Positions 10,337 to 19,098 of a stretch of 64,000 bases of DNA are shown here, piece after piece (within the stretch, counting starts at the first letter, position 1; each line of letters begins with the position of its first letter). The notes beneath the pieces were generated by a model, which was not told the DNA's origin, ran no database searches, and was given only the letters and a program-made list of their open reading frames with translations. The stretch covers positions 319,249 through 383,248 of the forward strand of contig CAVTGV010000007.1 in NCBI GenBank assembly GCA_963734365.1, read 5' to 3'. The position numbers and the translations under genes are program-made. Source of the DNA: JACVRW01 sp963734365. GTDB lineage: Bacteria; Actinomycetota; Thermoleophilia; Solirubrobacterales; Thermoleophilaceae.

Positions 10337-11106
10337 CCGGCTCCGATGAAGACGGCGGCCGGCGGCTGGTCGGCCCGGCGCGCGCGGGGGAGCGAGCGCC
10401 AGCCTTCGTCCAGAAGCCGGCAGTAGCGGTGCAGGCGCTCGGCGAGCCGGATCGGTCGTTCCTCTCGGGCGAGCTCGACCAGCAGCTCGAGCGGTGCTGC
10501 TCGGGGATCGAGCTCGATCAGCACCGCGGCGTCAGGAGCAACTCCGGTGGGTTCCGCGTCGTCCGCCGCGTCGGGGGCGATCCGGGCCTCGCGCCGGCCG
10601 AGCCAGTCGATGGCGTCGGCCCCGAGCAGGCGCCGATAGGCGAGCATCCAGCCGTTGACCCTGAGCTGGTGCTGTACCCGGCGCATGTCCACCGCCCACT
10701 GGTCGCTCCAGCGCACCGCCTGGTCGACGTAAGGCCCAGCGGGCCCCTCGCGCTGCTGAGCGGCGCGGAAGCCGTCGCGCGCCAGCTGGTAGATCCACTG
10801 GTGCCTGCCGCGCCGGACGAGCGGCCGGAAGCGAGCCAGCAGGCCGGCGCCGCTCAGCTCCGCGAGGCGGATCTGCGGTCTGGACGGATGGCAGCCCGCC
10901 CACCACTCGAAACCGATCTGAGAGGTGGTCAGGAAGTCATAGCGCCAGAGCCCGCGCATGATCTCGAGGTCACGCGCCTGGAGCTGCGGCGGGCTCTTGC
11001 GGGACGCCTTGTCGTAGACGATCGGCACGTCGCCGAGCTCGGGTTGGCGCAGCGCCATCCCGGGCGGCTGTGTGGAGCGTGCGGTTGTCTGCTGGGCCGT
11101 CGTCAT
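10114..11106 (-). CDS. Replication-relaxation (Replic_Relax) family protein
   Basis: The N-terminal half carries the winged-helix-like pattern of Replic_Relax proteins: a DLEIMRGLWRYDFLTTSQI segment, an LxxAGLLxRFRP turn and a GRHQWIYQLARDG strand. This family is known mainly from plasmids and conjugative elements of actinobacteria. The C-terminal half contains ELDPRAAPLELLVEL and an arginine-rich segment like other long members, then a variable tail. Start is ATG 11106. The gene runs opposite to the sigma-like gene on its right, sharing a 190-base divergent region. Its 3' end overlaps the apparent C-terminus of the LuxR gene. It may mark this stretch as element-derived. Confidence 0.8.
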   Translation of the reverse strand: MTTAQQTTARSTQPPGMALRQPELGDVPIVYDKASRKSPPQLQARDLEIMRGLWRYDFLTTSQIGFEWWAGCHPSRPQIRLAELSGAGLLARFRPLVRRGRHQWIYQLARDGFRAAQQREGPAGPYVDQAVRWSDQWAVDMRRVQHQLRVNGWMLAYRRLLGADAIDWLGRREARIAPDAADDAEPTGVAPDAAVLIELDPRAAPLELLVELAREERPIRLAERLHRYCRLLDEGWRSLPRARRADQPPAAVFIGAGYRDVERLIRAADTELAESASDATGAGARERLLFCAEPDVHTGSLRAWMLPSEPAGGRAAGEFTAREVRLPGRG

Positions 11107-11297
11107 GGTCGTCCTGTGAATGGTGAGACCCGCCGGCCCTCAGTAGTGCCCGCGGACGGCGAACTCGTGTCAGGGATTCCCCTCAACCTCGCTTCGGAGG
11201 CCGCGGAGGTCGTCAACACTTGGGGGCAGGCACAAGGTGGGGGACAAGGGCACGTCCGCTCGGTACACGGTACCGGCGGCGCAAGGAGACACTCAAC

Positions 11298-13476
11298 ATG
11301 ACGGACGGTAGCGGGAAGACGGAAGTCGATCTGCCGGAGACCGAAGGCCTGGACGAGGCCTTCGAGCGAGCGCGCGCCAAGCACGCGGAGCTTGGCTCCG
11401 ACGAGTTCGACGCGGTCAGCGCGGCGGCACTAGCCCATGCTGAGGACGCCGCGCGCGACGATCGCGAGCTGGTCGCGTTGTTCGAGACCGAGCTCGACCG
11501 CAGAGTCGAAGAGCGCTCGGTCCTGGGTAGCCCCGGCTCGGTGCTCCCCAGCTCGAGCGCGGATGCAGCGGAGATACCGTCCACGCTGAGAGCCGCGCCA
11601 CAGGAGGCGCCCGTCGAGGCCTCACCCGCTGCCGCCGAGCCGGCGCCCAGCGCCACGGAGCGCGCCCGGGTCCCGGCCTCGCCCCAGACCGGCATGGACT
11701 ACGTCCTCGCCGCAGCGGCGCTGCGCTTCCATCACGGACTCGAGCCTGCGGAGATCGCCGGCGAGCTCGGCGTGGATCGCGAGTACTACGCGCGCTGCAT
11801 GCGCTGGTTCATCCGGCGAGTCGAATCCGGCCTGGAAGCCCCGGGCCATGTGAATCGCAACGAGATGGCTCTGTTCGCGGCCGGCCTGACCTCGATCGAG
11901 CAGGGCTTCAAGCTCGAGCGTCACGCGCGCGAGTGCCGCTCCTGCTCGGAGTATCTGGCCGGTCTCCTCGACGGCGCCATCGGCATGCTCGAGCCGGCCA
12001 CGAGCGCGAACGGCGTGGCGGCCCAGGCATCCCCCCAGGCCCAGGCGGAGCCACGTCCTGCTTCGCTCGCCACCCAGGGCGGCCGTACCAGCTTCACGAC
12101 GACGGACGTCTGGGCAGCCGGGGTCGCGGCGCGCGCGACCGCGTCCGGAAGTGCCGATCATGACCCTCAAGGCGCAAAGCCTCCGCCGCTACATGCCGGC
12201 GGCCGATCCGAGCGCGGCCGAGCCGGATCAGCTCGATGCGCAGGAGGCGGCGGCAGCTTCGGAATGCCCGCTCGCCCGCCCGCCCGGGCCGCTGGTTGCC
12301 CGGCTTCGAGAGCGGCGTGCCCTGCTCGACCGGCTTCCCTCGTTGCCGCAGCTCACCGTGGGCCGCCGCGGCTACGCCACCGCCGCGATGGCACTGCTCG
12401 CCGGAATGTCGGCCGTCGAGAGCGGAGCCGCGGTTGCCGGGGTCGGCTCCCCGGCAGTCCACGCCTTCGACGAGCTTCGCCAGCAGAGTGGCCTGGGCTC
12501 GCCGAACGACGATGGACCGGCCCTCGCGGACAAGGCCGGGCCCGGCGACCGCGATGGCGGCGCCGCGACTGACGGATCCGCCGATCCCCCACCGCCGCCC
12601 CCTGCTTCCACGGAGGCGTCGAGGGGAGAGCTCGTGGACCTGTCGTCCAGCTGGGCCGCTGCGGAGGCAGCCGCACCGCTCCGGGCGGGATCCACACACC
12701 GGGGTCTGTACGGCGACCGCACCGTGGACCGCTCCCAGGCCACGCGCATGGCCCAGGGCGGCACGGCCCAGGGCGGCATGGCGCAGGGCGGCGGCGCGGT
12801 GGCCCAGAGCGACTCGGCTCTGGCGCTCAGCCCGGTCAGCGAGAGCCCGGCCGCTCCCAGCGGCCTGACCGGCTCTGCGAGATCCGAGCCAGAGGCCCCA
12901 ACGCTGAGCACCCCCCAGCTCGAGGCCGAGGGGACGTTCATGGCGTCCACCGAGGCGCCCGGGCAGATGCCCGCCGAGCACGACGAGCACGAGCACGGCC
13001 GGGGCGGTCACCACGATCCCGAAGGGCGGGGTCGCGCCGACTATGACGCGCCCACGAGCTTCGAGCTCGCGCCCGCGCAACCGCCCGCGCCGGTGTCGGA
13101 GCCCGAACGGCACCGAGCGCCGGGTCCCGCCCCCGGGGCGGCTCCGCAGCCGGGTCCCGTGGTCGATCCGCAGCCGGCGGCAGGACCGGCGCCCGCACCG
13201 GAGCGCCCGGTCGAGCCGGTCCGCGCGGATCAGCCGGCTCCCCAGCCCGCGCCCGCCCAGACGGACGTGGCTCCCGAGCTGAAGGCCGTGGCTGCAGCGG
13301 AGGCCGCGGACTCGTCCGGCTCGGATCCGGAGCCGGAGGACACGGAGGCCGAGATCGCCGTGGCGACCGAGCCGGCGGTGGCAGAGACCGAGGCCGACGA
13401 CGTTGTGGAGCCCGAAGACGACACAGCGGACGACCAGGAGTCCGCGGATGACGATGACAGCGACGACGACGACTGA
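11298..13476 (+). CDS. Membrane protein with sigma-region-4-like HTH, zinc-finger motif, TM segment and long acidic/proline-rich tail (frameshifted)
   Basis: Start is ATG 11298 with AAGGAG ten bases upstream. The first frame gives an acidic helical N-terminus and Ala/Pro linker. A helix-turn-helix-like block follows (LRFHHGLEPAEIAGELGVDREYY) and then HARECRSCSEYL, an H-x3-C-x2-C pattern as in zinc-finger anti-sigma factors. Near 12,120-12,165 the sense frame changes. The continuation (SLRRYMPAADPS...) holds one membrane segment around 12,380-12,450 (YATAAMALLAGMSAVESGAA), a MAQGGTAQGG repeat, a His-rich stretch (EHDEHEHGRGGHH), Pro-rich linkers and a terminal Asp/Glu run. I read it as one protein broken by one indel. 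Exact family unrecognised. A role in gene regulation across the membrane is inference. Confidence 0.6.
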
Positions 13477-13512
13477 GCGGGCGGCGCGACATCCGCAGCG
13501 GGAAGCCGCGGT

Positions 13513-13871
13513 CTATCGCTCATAGGCGCCGATGTCGTAGCCCGCTCCCCGAGGACGCGCGACGCCGCTGTAGTCGGTCTTAGGCGCCGGCAGCGGCGAT
13601 CCCGAGTCCACCGCGGGGCTCGTGGGTGCGAGACGAAAGCCTCCGGTGCGTCCGCTCCCCGGGTCGAGCAGTTGCGAGTTCACCACCTTCACTCCCGGTC
13701 GCCTCGTCCTTCCCCAGCCGTAGGAGAGATTGCTCGCGAGTGTCGCCCGTCCTCGGACGTCTTAGTCGCTGCCGTGATTTCCGGAGCTGATGTTGTTGGT
13801 GACCACGAAGTCGGGACCCGTAAGGATCCGGCGACCGTTTCCGTAGATGAAGGGCGAAGTTCCCCGCAGGC
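13513..13871 (-). pseudogene. C-terminal remnant of a right-handed beta-helix (choice-of-anchor Q type) surface protein
   Basis: On the minus strand one frame reads SPFIYGNGRRILTGPDF, then NNISSGNHGSD, then a TAA at about 13,762, and continues in the same frame with ATLASNLSYGWG and GGFRLAPTSPAVDSGSP to a final GAGYDIGAYER and stop (13515-13513). The GYDIGAYE ending and the LxxxSPAVDSGxP motif are hallmarks of secreted parallel beta-helix proteins. Only the last roughly 115 codons survive, interrupted by the in-frame stop. The upstream part is replaced by the CAP-domain gene, whose stop abuts it. The remnant fills the otherwise empty 395-base gap between the two flanking genes. Confidence 0.7.
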
Positions 13872-14651
13872 CTAGAAGCCGCCGAGGTCGTGCACGTAGG
13901 TCCCGCCGCCGCCGCCCTCGGGCGTCCCCGGCGCCACGCCCACGCCACTGTCTCGCAGGGCGCCGTTGAGGATGTTGTCGCGGTGCCCCGGCGAGTTCAT
14001 CCAGCCGCTCACCACGCGCCGTGGAGTGCCCAGCGACCCGCCGCCCCAGGCGATGTTCTCGGCGAGCGAGCTCCCGGCGTAGCCCACCGCTTGGATCCGC
14101 TGGTCGAAGCTGCGGCCGTCGGCCGAGTCGTGGGAGAAGTACCCGGCCGCGGTCATGTCTTCGGCGTGGCGCTGAGCCGCCAGATCGAGCAGCGTGTTGT
14201 CCACCAGCGGCGCCAGCCCGTTACGGGCGCGCTCGGCGTTGACGAGACATAGCGTGGCCGCTCGCACGGAGGCCAGGTTGGCGGCGCTCGGAATCGCGTC
14301 GGCGCCGGCACAGGACGACGGGCGGGAGGAGGGCGGCGACGAGGGGGCGGACCGGGGCGGCGCCGAGCCCCGGGGAGCAATTGCGCGGAGAGTGGATCTC
14401 CGCGGCCGGCGTGTCGCGCGCCGAGCGCGCCAGCAGGCGCGCTTGCGTGCCGAGCGCCGGCCCGCGCGGGCGGGGTGCCGCCTCGCCCGGCAGCGCTTTC
14501 TCGCCTTTCTGGGCTTCGACTGGATCTGCGGCCCGGCCGGTGCCTTGGAGGCAGAGGCTCCGGAGACCGCGACCTCACCTGCCGGGGAGAGACCCGGCAC
14601 GAGAAGGAGCACCGCTCCGGCGATGCTCGCCACGACGCCACGAAGGAGCAC
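13872..14651 (-). CDS. Secreted CAP-domain (SCP/PR-1, YkwD-like) protein
   Basis: N-terminal signal peptide (hydrophobic VVASIAGAVLLLVPGL), then a very basic, low-complexity linker to about residue 110. The CAP domain follows: LVNAERARNGLAPL, AAQRHAEDMTAAGYFSH, SLAENIAWG, GWMNSPGHRDNILN and GVGVA. The conserved His and Glu of the CAP cavity (RHAED, AEN, SPGHRD) are present. It ends in a Gly-rich TYVHDLGGF, matching the usual final strand. Bacterial CAP proteins are extracellular and their biochemical role is mostly unknown. Start GTG 14651 is the first that gives a full signal peptide. Confidence 0.88.
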   Translation of the reverse strand: MLLRGVVASIAGAVLLLVPGLSPAGEVAVSGASASKAPAGPQIQSKPRKARKRCRARRHPARAGRRSARKRACWRARRATRRPRRSTLRAIAPRGSAPPRSAPSSPPSSRPSSCAGADAIPSAANLASVRAATLCLVNAERARNGLAPLVDNTLLDLAAQRHAEDMTAAGYFSHDSADGRSFDQRIQAVGYAGSSLAENIAWGGGSLGTPRRVVSGWMNSPGHRDNILNGALRDSGVGVAPGTPEGGGGGTYVHDLGGF

Positions 14652-14738
14652 GCGCGCGCACGCTAGCGGCTGACCGCGTGTCTGGCGATCGGCGCAAGGC
14701 GGCTGGCGGCACGACGACCCATGCCGCCCGGCCGCGAG

Positions 14739-15188
14739 CTACCCGCCCGGCCGTCGCTGCGCCGGATACGGCACCACGATCTCGAGTGGACCGCCGTCCC
14801 TTCGCCTGACCAGCATCAGCTGGGTGTCGCCGTCGGTGTAGAGGAGCTGGCAACGAGTGAGGCGCGCCGTCCCGATCGGGCCGGCGCAGCGGACCGAGCC
14901 CACCTCGGCCATTCCTTCTCGCTGGAGCTGTCGCGTGAGCAGCTGCTCAGCGCGGGCGCGCGCCAGCGGACCAAGCGGCTCGGGTTCCGGGTCGCGTAGC
15001 AGGAGCAGCGCGAGCGCAGCGCCTCCGGCGAGCAGCACGACGGCCAACAGGAGCCACGCGGGAGACGGCCGCGGGAGCGAGCGCCGGGCCGGCTCCTCGA
15101 AGAACACGAAGCCACACTCGCCGCACCGCGAAGTGCGGGCGGGCGCGCCGTGGCCACAGCGCGGACAGCTCGAGGTGGTGACCGCCAC
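14739..15188 (-). CDS. Zinc-ribbon, single-pass membrane protein of unknown function
   Basis: A 149-residue protein with an N-terminal zinc ribbon (CPRC near residue 8, CGEC near 22), followed by one clear membrane segment (WLLLAVVLLAGGAALALLLL, about 44-63) and an extracytoplasmic domain of about 80 residues. Two cysteines (VRCAGP and TRCQLL) in the outer part could form a disulphide. This arrangement recurs in uncharacterised actinobacterial proteins. The start is GTG 15188. It is probably monocistronic or loosely linked to the zinc-binding gene upstream on the same strand, 35 bases away. Confidence 0.75.
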   Translation of the reverse strand: MAVTTSSCPRCGHGAPARTSRCGECGFVFFEEPARRSLPRPSPAWLLLAVVLLAGGAALALLLLRDPEPEPLGPLARARAEQLLTRQLQREGMAEVGSVRCAGPIGTARLTRCQLLYTDGDTQLMLVRRRDGGPLEIVVPYPAQRRPGG

Positions 15189-15223
15189 ACCCCCGTTGTA
15201 CCGCGCCCAGCCGTCCTGGAGAG

Positions 15224-15589
15224 CTAGCTGCGCGAGCTCGGCGCGAAGTCATCCACGCCGATGAGGTCCTGCTCGAGGGCCACGGCGAACACATCGGCCT
15301 GAGTGGAGAAGATCTCCAGGCCGAGGCGGTCCGCCTCGCGGGCGATCTCGTCGCGAGCGCGGTTGAGGTCCTTGTCGAACCGCAGGGCGATCTCGTTGGT
15401 CACCGGCTGCTCGCAGCACGTGTGGCACTCCCCGCAGCGCAGCGCTATCCACCAGTGATCCTCGTTCAGAGGCTCCCACCAGACGGGATGGACCGCGTCG
15501 CTGCCGCATTCCGGACAGCGCTCGAGGTGCTCGCCACGGCGAGCGCGAACGGCACGGCGAGTGAGCATCGAGCGTAACTTCGAGAACAT
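15224..15589 (-). CDS. Small cysteine-rich zinc-binding protein
   Basis: Starting at ATG 15589 the product is 121 residues: a basic N-terminus, CPECGSDAVHPVWW, then CGECHTCC, together giving enough Cys/His to bind one or two zinc ions, followed by an amphipathic helix rich in Asp/Arg (FDKDLNRARDEIAREADRL). The frame extends upstream to 15688, but that extension overlaps the divergent PEBP lipoprotein gene and lacks family-like sequence, so I prefer the internal ATG. Function unknown. Same strand as the zinc-ribbon membrane protein downstream. Confidence 0.75.
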   Translation of the reverse strand: MFSKLRSMLTRRAVRARRGEHLERCPECGSDAVHPVWWEPLNEDHWWIALRCGECHTCCEQPVTNEIALRFDKDLNRARDEIAREADRLGLEIFSTQADVFAVALEQDLIGVDDFAPSSRS

Positions 15590-15682
15590 TGGGCCAGACG
15601 AACTGCGAGTCCTCGGCAAGCATCGCTGCTCTGGCCGCTCGGTGCAAGTTCGGACGGCGGGCCCGGAGCTAGCCTGCGAATC

Positions 15683-16231
15683 GTGCATGCGCGCACGGCT
15701 CTCATGGTGGCTCTACTCGCCGCCGCCGTACCCACCGCCGGCTGCGGCGGCGACGACGAGCCACAGGAGCCGCTCCCGCGTGCGAAGGGCGGCCTCCAGC
15801 TCGAGAGCCCGGCGTTCTCCGCGGGCGCGACGATCCCCGAGAAGTACACCTGTGTGGGCGGGGACCTGTCGCCTCCGCTGCGGTGGCGGGGAGTGCCCAC
15901 GGCAGCGAAGGAGTTGGCCCTCGTGGTCGAGGACCCGGACGGCGGCGGATTCCTGCACTGGACGGTGCTGAACATCCCACCGCGTGCCGACCGGTTCCCC
16001 GAGGGTGCGCTGCCGAGCGGCGCCACGGAGACCGAGAACGACTTCGAAGAGCGTGCCTGGGGAGGCCCCTGCCCTCCGGCGGGCGATGACCCGCACCGCT
16101 ACGTGTTCGTTCTGTACGCCCTGCGAAAACGACTCGGTCTCGGCCCGGACGCTTCGCGCGATCAGGTGCGCCGGGCCCTGGCCGGCGCGGCCCTCGCGCG
16201 CGGGACACTGACGGGGCGGTTCGGGCGCTAG
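15683..16231 (+). CDS. YbhB/YbcL-type PEBP-family lipoprotein
   Basis: Start GTG 15683 gives a lipoprotein signal with lipobox TAGC, cysteine at residue 21, followed by a short linker. The PEBP fold follows: SPAFSAGATIPEKYTCVGGDLSPPLRW, LVVEDPDGGGFLHWTVLNIP and GGPCPPAGDDPHRYVF, which carry the conserved Asp-Pro-Asp, His and GPCPP pocket residues. This bacterial branch is annotated as Raf-kinase-inhibitor-like, but that activity is not expected. Lipid anchoring suggests an exported ligand-binding role. It is divergent from the zinc-binding gene and 28 bases upstream of a hydrolase gene. Confidence 0.88.
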   Translation: MHARTALMVALLAAAVPTAGCGGDDEPQEPLPRAKGGLQLESPAFSAGATIPEKYTCVGGDLSPPLRWRGVPTAAKELALVVEDPDGGGFLHWTVLNIPPRADRFPEGALPSGATETENDFEERAWGGPCPPAGDDPHRYVFVLYALRKRLGLGPDASRDQVRRALAGAALARGTLTGRFGR

Positions 16232-16259
16232 ACGCGTTGCCGTCCGTCCAGCTGCCAGC

Positions 16260-16892
16260 ATGGCGGCGGTGAGCGTTCTCGATCTCGACACTCCGCACGG
16301 CCCGGCGCGTGCGCACCTCGAGCGGGCCGAGCAACCCCGCGCCGCGCTCATCCTGGGCCACGGAGCGGGCGGTGGCGTGAGCGCGCCCGACTTGGTGGCC
16401 GCGGCCGAGGTCGCATTGGCGGAGCAGGTGACGGTCGCGCTGGTGGAGCAGCCCTACCGCGTGGCGGGACGGCGCTCTCCGGCACCGGCGGGACAGCTCG
16501 ACACATGCTGGGTCGCCGTGGTCGAGCAGCTCGCCGCGGGCGAGCTGGAAGGACTGTCCCTCGTGGTGGGGGGACGTTCGCTCGGAGCGCGGGTGGCCTG
16601 CCGGACCGTCGAGGCCACCGGCGCGGCTGCCGTGCTCTGTCTCGCCTTTCCGGTCCTTCCGCCGCGCCGCAAGGGCGGAAAGCCTCCGCAGAGCCGCCAG
16701 GCCGAGCTCGACGCCGTCCCGCTGCCGATGCTCGTTGTGCAGGGCGAGGGCGACCAGTTCGGCATGCCGTCGCCCGGACCGAAGCGAACCGTGGTCACGG
16801 TTCCCGGCAACCACAGCCTGCGCAAGGACACCGAGGCGGTGGCCGCGGCGGTGCGGGACTGGCTTCCCGCGGTGATTCCCGGCACCGATTAG
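16260..16892 (+). CDS. Alpha/beta hydrolase of the KANL3/Tex30 (dienelactone hydrolase-like) group
   Basis: A compact 210-residue alpha/beta hydrolase. It has LILGHGAGGG (oxyanion strand-turn), the nucleophile elbow GGRSLGARVA with Ser in GxSxG, an Asp in VVQGEGDQFG and the catalytic His in PGNHSLR. Length and the HGAG start match the small KANL3/Tex30-like hydrolases. Substrate unknown. It sits 28 bases after the PEBP gene and 30 bases before the MFS gene, so the three may be cotranscribed. Confidence 0.85.
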   Translation: MAAVSVLDLDTPHGPARAHLERAEQPRAALILGHGAGGGVSAPDLVAAAEVALAEQVTVALVEQPYRVAGRRSPAPAGQLDTCWVAVVEQLAAGELEGLSLVVGGRSLGARVACRTVEATGAAAVLCLAFPVLPPRRKGGKPPQSRQAELDAVPLPMLVVQGEGDQFGMPSPGPKRTVVTVPGNHSLRKDTEAVAAAVRDWLPAVIPGTD

Positions 16893-16922
16893 TTCGTCGT
16901 CCCCTGCTTGTCTAAGTAGGAC

Positions 16923-18458
16923 ATGCAAGGGACTCAGGAAAACGTGACTATTGACACCAAGACCCAGGCCTCGCCGGACGCCGACCGCCGGCGCTGGATG
17001 GCCCTGTACGTGCTGTGCGTGGGCATGCTGATGATCGTCCTCGACGCAACCGTGGTGAACGTGGCGCTGCCGTCGATCCAGGACGATCTGGGCTTCTCCC
17101 AGAGCGACCTCGCCTGGGTGGTCAACGCCTATCTGATCGCCTTCGGCGGGCTGCTGCTGCTGGCCGGCCGCATGGGCGATCTCATCGGCCAGCGCCGGGT
17201 GTTCCTGGTCGGGCTGGGCATCTTCACCGGGGCATCGTTGCTGTGCGCGCTGGCTCAGAGCCAGGGGCTCCTGATCGGCGCTCGCTTCATCCAGGGTGTG
17301 GGCGGCGCACTCACGTCCGCCGTGATCCTCGGAATGATCGTGACGATGTTCCCCGAGCCGCGCGAGCAGGCGAAGGCCATCGGTGCCTTCACGTTCGTGG
17401 CGGTTGCCGGCGGCTCGATCGGGCTGCTCGTGGGCGGGGTGATCACCCAGACCATCAACTGGCACTGGATCTTCTTCGTCAACCTCCCGATCGGAGTGGC
17501 CACCGCGCTGTTCGCGTTGCGCCTCGTGGACCACAGCGACGGCATCGGGCTCGGCGAGGGAGCCGACATCCCGGGCGCCGTGCTGCTCACCGGCGGCCTG
17601 ATGCTCGGCGTCTACACCATCCTCGGCGTGAGCGAGCAGGGCTGGACCTCGACCCGGACGCTCGTGCTCGCCGCGATCTCGCTGGCGCTGCTGACGCTGT
17701 TCCTGGTGCGCCAGGCGAAGATCGAGAACCCGCTGATGCCGCTCCGGCTGTTCCGCTCGGCCAACGTGAGCGGAGCGAACCTGATCCAGGCGCTGCTGGT
17801 GGTGGGCATGTTCGGGATGTTCTTCCTCGGCGCCCTCTACATGCAGCGCATCCTGGGCTACGACGCGCTCGACGTGGGCCTCGCGTTCCTGCCTTCGACG
17901 ATCGTGATGGGCACGATCTCCTTCCGCTACTCGGCACGGGCGAACATGCGCTTCGGCCCGCGGGCGACCCTGCTGCCGAGCATCGTCCTGATCGCTGCCG
18001 GGCTGCTGCTGTTCGCGCGCACCCCCGTGGACGCGAACTACATAGTCGACATCCTGCCTCCGATGGTCCTCTTCGGGCTGGGCGCCGGATTCGGCTTCCC
18101 CTCGCTGATGACATTGGCGATGTCGGGCGCCACGCCGAGCGACTCGGGTCTCGCGTCGGGACTCGTGAACACGAGCGTGCAGGTGGGCGGCGCGATCGGC
18201 CTGGCTGTGCTGGCCACGATCTCCGCCGAGCGCACCGAAGGCCTGCTCGCGGACGGCGAGTCCACGGCCAGCGCGCTGAACTCGGGCTACCACCTCGCCT
18301 ATCTGATCGGAGTCGGATGCGTTGCGGTGGCCCTCGTGGTGGCGCTGGTCGTCCTGCGTCCGGGGGAGTCGCCGGCAGAGCAGGAGTCCGCCGGCGACGA
18401 GTCCGCTCACGAGCCGACGCCGGGGGGCCGCCCCGAGCCGGCCCACGAGGTGGCCTGA
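16923..18458 (+). CDS. DHA2-family (14-TM) MFS drug/proton antiporter, EmrB/QacA type
   Basis: A 511-residue exporter of the cytoplasmic membrane. MFS motif D1-like LDATVVNVALPSIQDDL in helix 1, motif A GRMGDLIGQRR after helix 2, motif C-like GGSIGLLVGGVI in helix 5 and about fourteen hydrophobic segments. The hydrophilic Glu/Pro tail is cytoplasmic. ATG 16923 is the outermost start; GTG 16944 with an upstream AGGA is possible. Substrate (drug or metabolite) cannot be told from sequence, and no TetR/MarR regulator is adjacent. A 14-bp perfect hairpin follows 12 bases after the stop. Confidence 0.92.
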   Translation: MQGTQENVTIDTKTQASPDADRRRWMALYVLCVGMLMIVLDATVVNVALPSIQDDLGFSQSDLAWVVNAYLIAFGGLLLLAGRMGDLIGQRRVFLVGLGIFTGASLLCALAQSQGLLIGARFIQGVGGALTSAVILGMIVTMFPEPREQAKAIGAFTFVAVAGGSIGLLVGGVITQTINWHWIFFVNLPIGVATALFALRLVDHSDGIGLGEGADIPGAVLLTGGLMLGVYTILGVSEQGWTSTRTLVLAAISLALLTLFLVRQAKIENPLMPLRLFRSANVSGANLIQALLVVGMFGMFFLGALYMQRILGYDALDVGLAFLPSTIVMGTISFRYSARANMRFGPRATLLPSIVLIAAGLLLFARTPVDANYIVDILPPMVLFGLGAGFGFPSLMTLAMSGATPSDSGLASGLVNTSVQVGGAIGLAVLATISAERTEGLLADGESTASALNSGYHLAYLIGVGCVAVALVVALVVLRPGESPAEQESAGDESAHEPTPGGRPEPAHEVA

Positions 18459-18470
18459 CCTTCGGGGGGT

Positions 18471-18506
18471 GGCGCGGCGGCGTGTGATCGTGCACGCCGC
18501 CGCGCC
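18471..18506 (+). terminator. Strong GC hairpin after the MFS exporter
   Basis: A perfect 14-bp inverted repeat (GGCGCGGCGGCGTG paired with its complement at 18493-18506) with an 8-base loop lies between the exporter stop (18458) and the next start (18525). It has no T-tract, as is common for actinobacterial terminators. Confidence 0.65.
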
Positions 18507-18524
18507 TGCCGTTAGCGTGCGCGC

Positions 18525-19064
18525 ATGGACACTCGTAGCCGGGCACGACGCTTCGTACTTGCAGTCCTCGCAGTAGGGGTCACCGCCGTCGGGGTGGGGG
18601 TCGCGGTGGCCCCGGCCCAGACCGGCCAGGCCGCCGCGGCCAAGCGGATCACCGCCGCCGGGGTCGGCGCAGTCAAGATCGGGAGGACCTTCCAGCAGTT
18701 GCGGGCCGACGGCCTGGTCGGCCGCATTCGCAAGGGCTGTGAGCTCGCGCCCAACACCCGCTCGGCGCGGCTGCTCGCACCGCTCGCCGGCAACGTCAAC
18801 TTCACCCAGTCCACACCGCGCAAGGTCACCGACATCACCGTCCGCGGCGGCGCCAGGGCCCGCGGCGTCGGCGTGGGGGCCAAGATCCCGGCGATCAAGG
18901 CGGCGTTCCCGAAGGCCAAGGTCGACCACAGCACCGACAGCGTCTTCGGCATCACGCTGGTGAAGATCCCGAAGAACGGCGGAGGCAGGATTCAGTTCGC
19001 CGTGAGCACCACGACCAAGCGCACCACGCTGATCGGCGTCCCCTTCATCGCGTTCTGCGAATAG
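18525..19064 (+). CDS. Secreted hypothetical protein, mixed alpha/beta
   Basis: Basic N-terminus and hydrophobic signal (FVLAVLAVGVTAVGVGVAVA) with likely cleavage near AQTGQAAAA. The mature part of about 145 residues resembles small extracellular ligand-binding domains seen in Solirubrobacterales: an ITAAGVGAVKIGRT strand, a central KVTDITVRGG strand, VGAKIPAIKAAFPKAKV helix and a closing IQFAVS strand. Two cysteines (GCELA, FCE) could pair. I do not recognise a named family. It ends against the peroxidase gene, with a shared terminator hairpin between them. Confidence 0.65.
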   Translation: MDTRSRARRFVLAVLAVGVTAVGVGVAVAPAQTGQAAAAKRITAAGVGAVKIGRTFQQLRADGLVGRIRKGCELAPNTRSARLLAPLAGNVNFTQSTPRKVTDITVRGGARARGVGVGAKIPAIKAAFPKAKVDHSTDSVFGITLVKIPKNGGGRIQFAVSTTTKRTTLIGVPFIAFCE

Positions 19065-19075
19065 CGGACAGTAAG

Positions 19076-19098
19076 GGCGCCGCTATCCCAGCGGCGCC
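19076..19098. terminator. Bidirectional terminator between convergent genes
   Basis: A perfect 9-bp stem (GGCGCCGCT/AGCGGCGCC) with loop ATCCC. It sits 12 bases after the secreted-protein stop and overlaps the last codons of the convergent peroxidase gene, so it can serve both directions. Confidence 0.6.

Noticed and set aside
12151..13476. A separate gene starting at GTG 12151
   Set aside because: No ribosome site, and the preceding frame runs directly into it in sense with only one base out of register, so one frameshifted gene is the simpler reading.
15702..18929. A 1,075-codon open frame on the minus strand
   Set aside because: It is antisense to four well-recognised plus-strand genes (PEBP lipoprotein, hydrolase, MFS exporter, secreted protein) and its translation is low-complexity His/Arg/Gln-rich text typical of GC-rich shadows.
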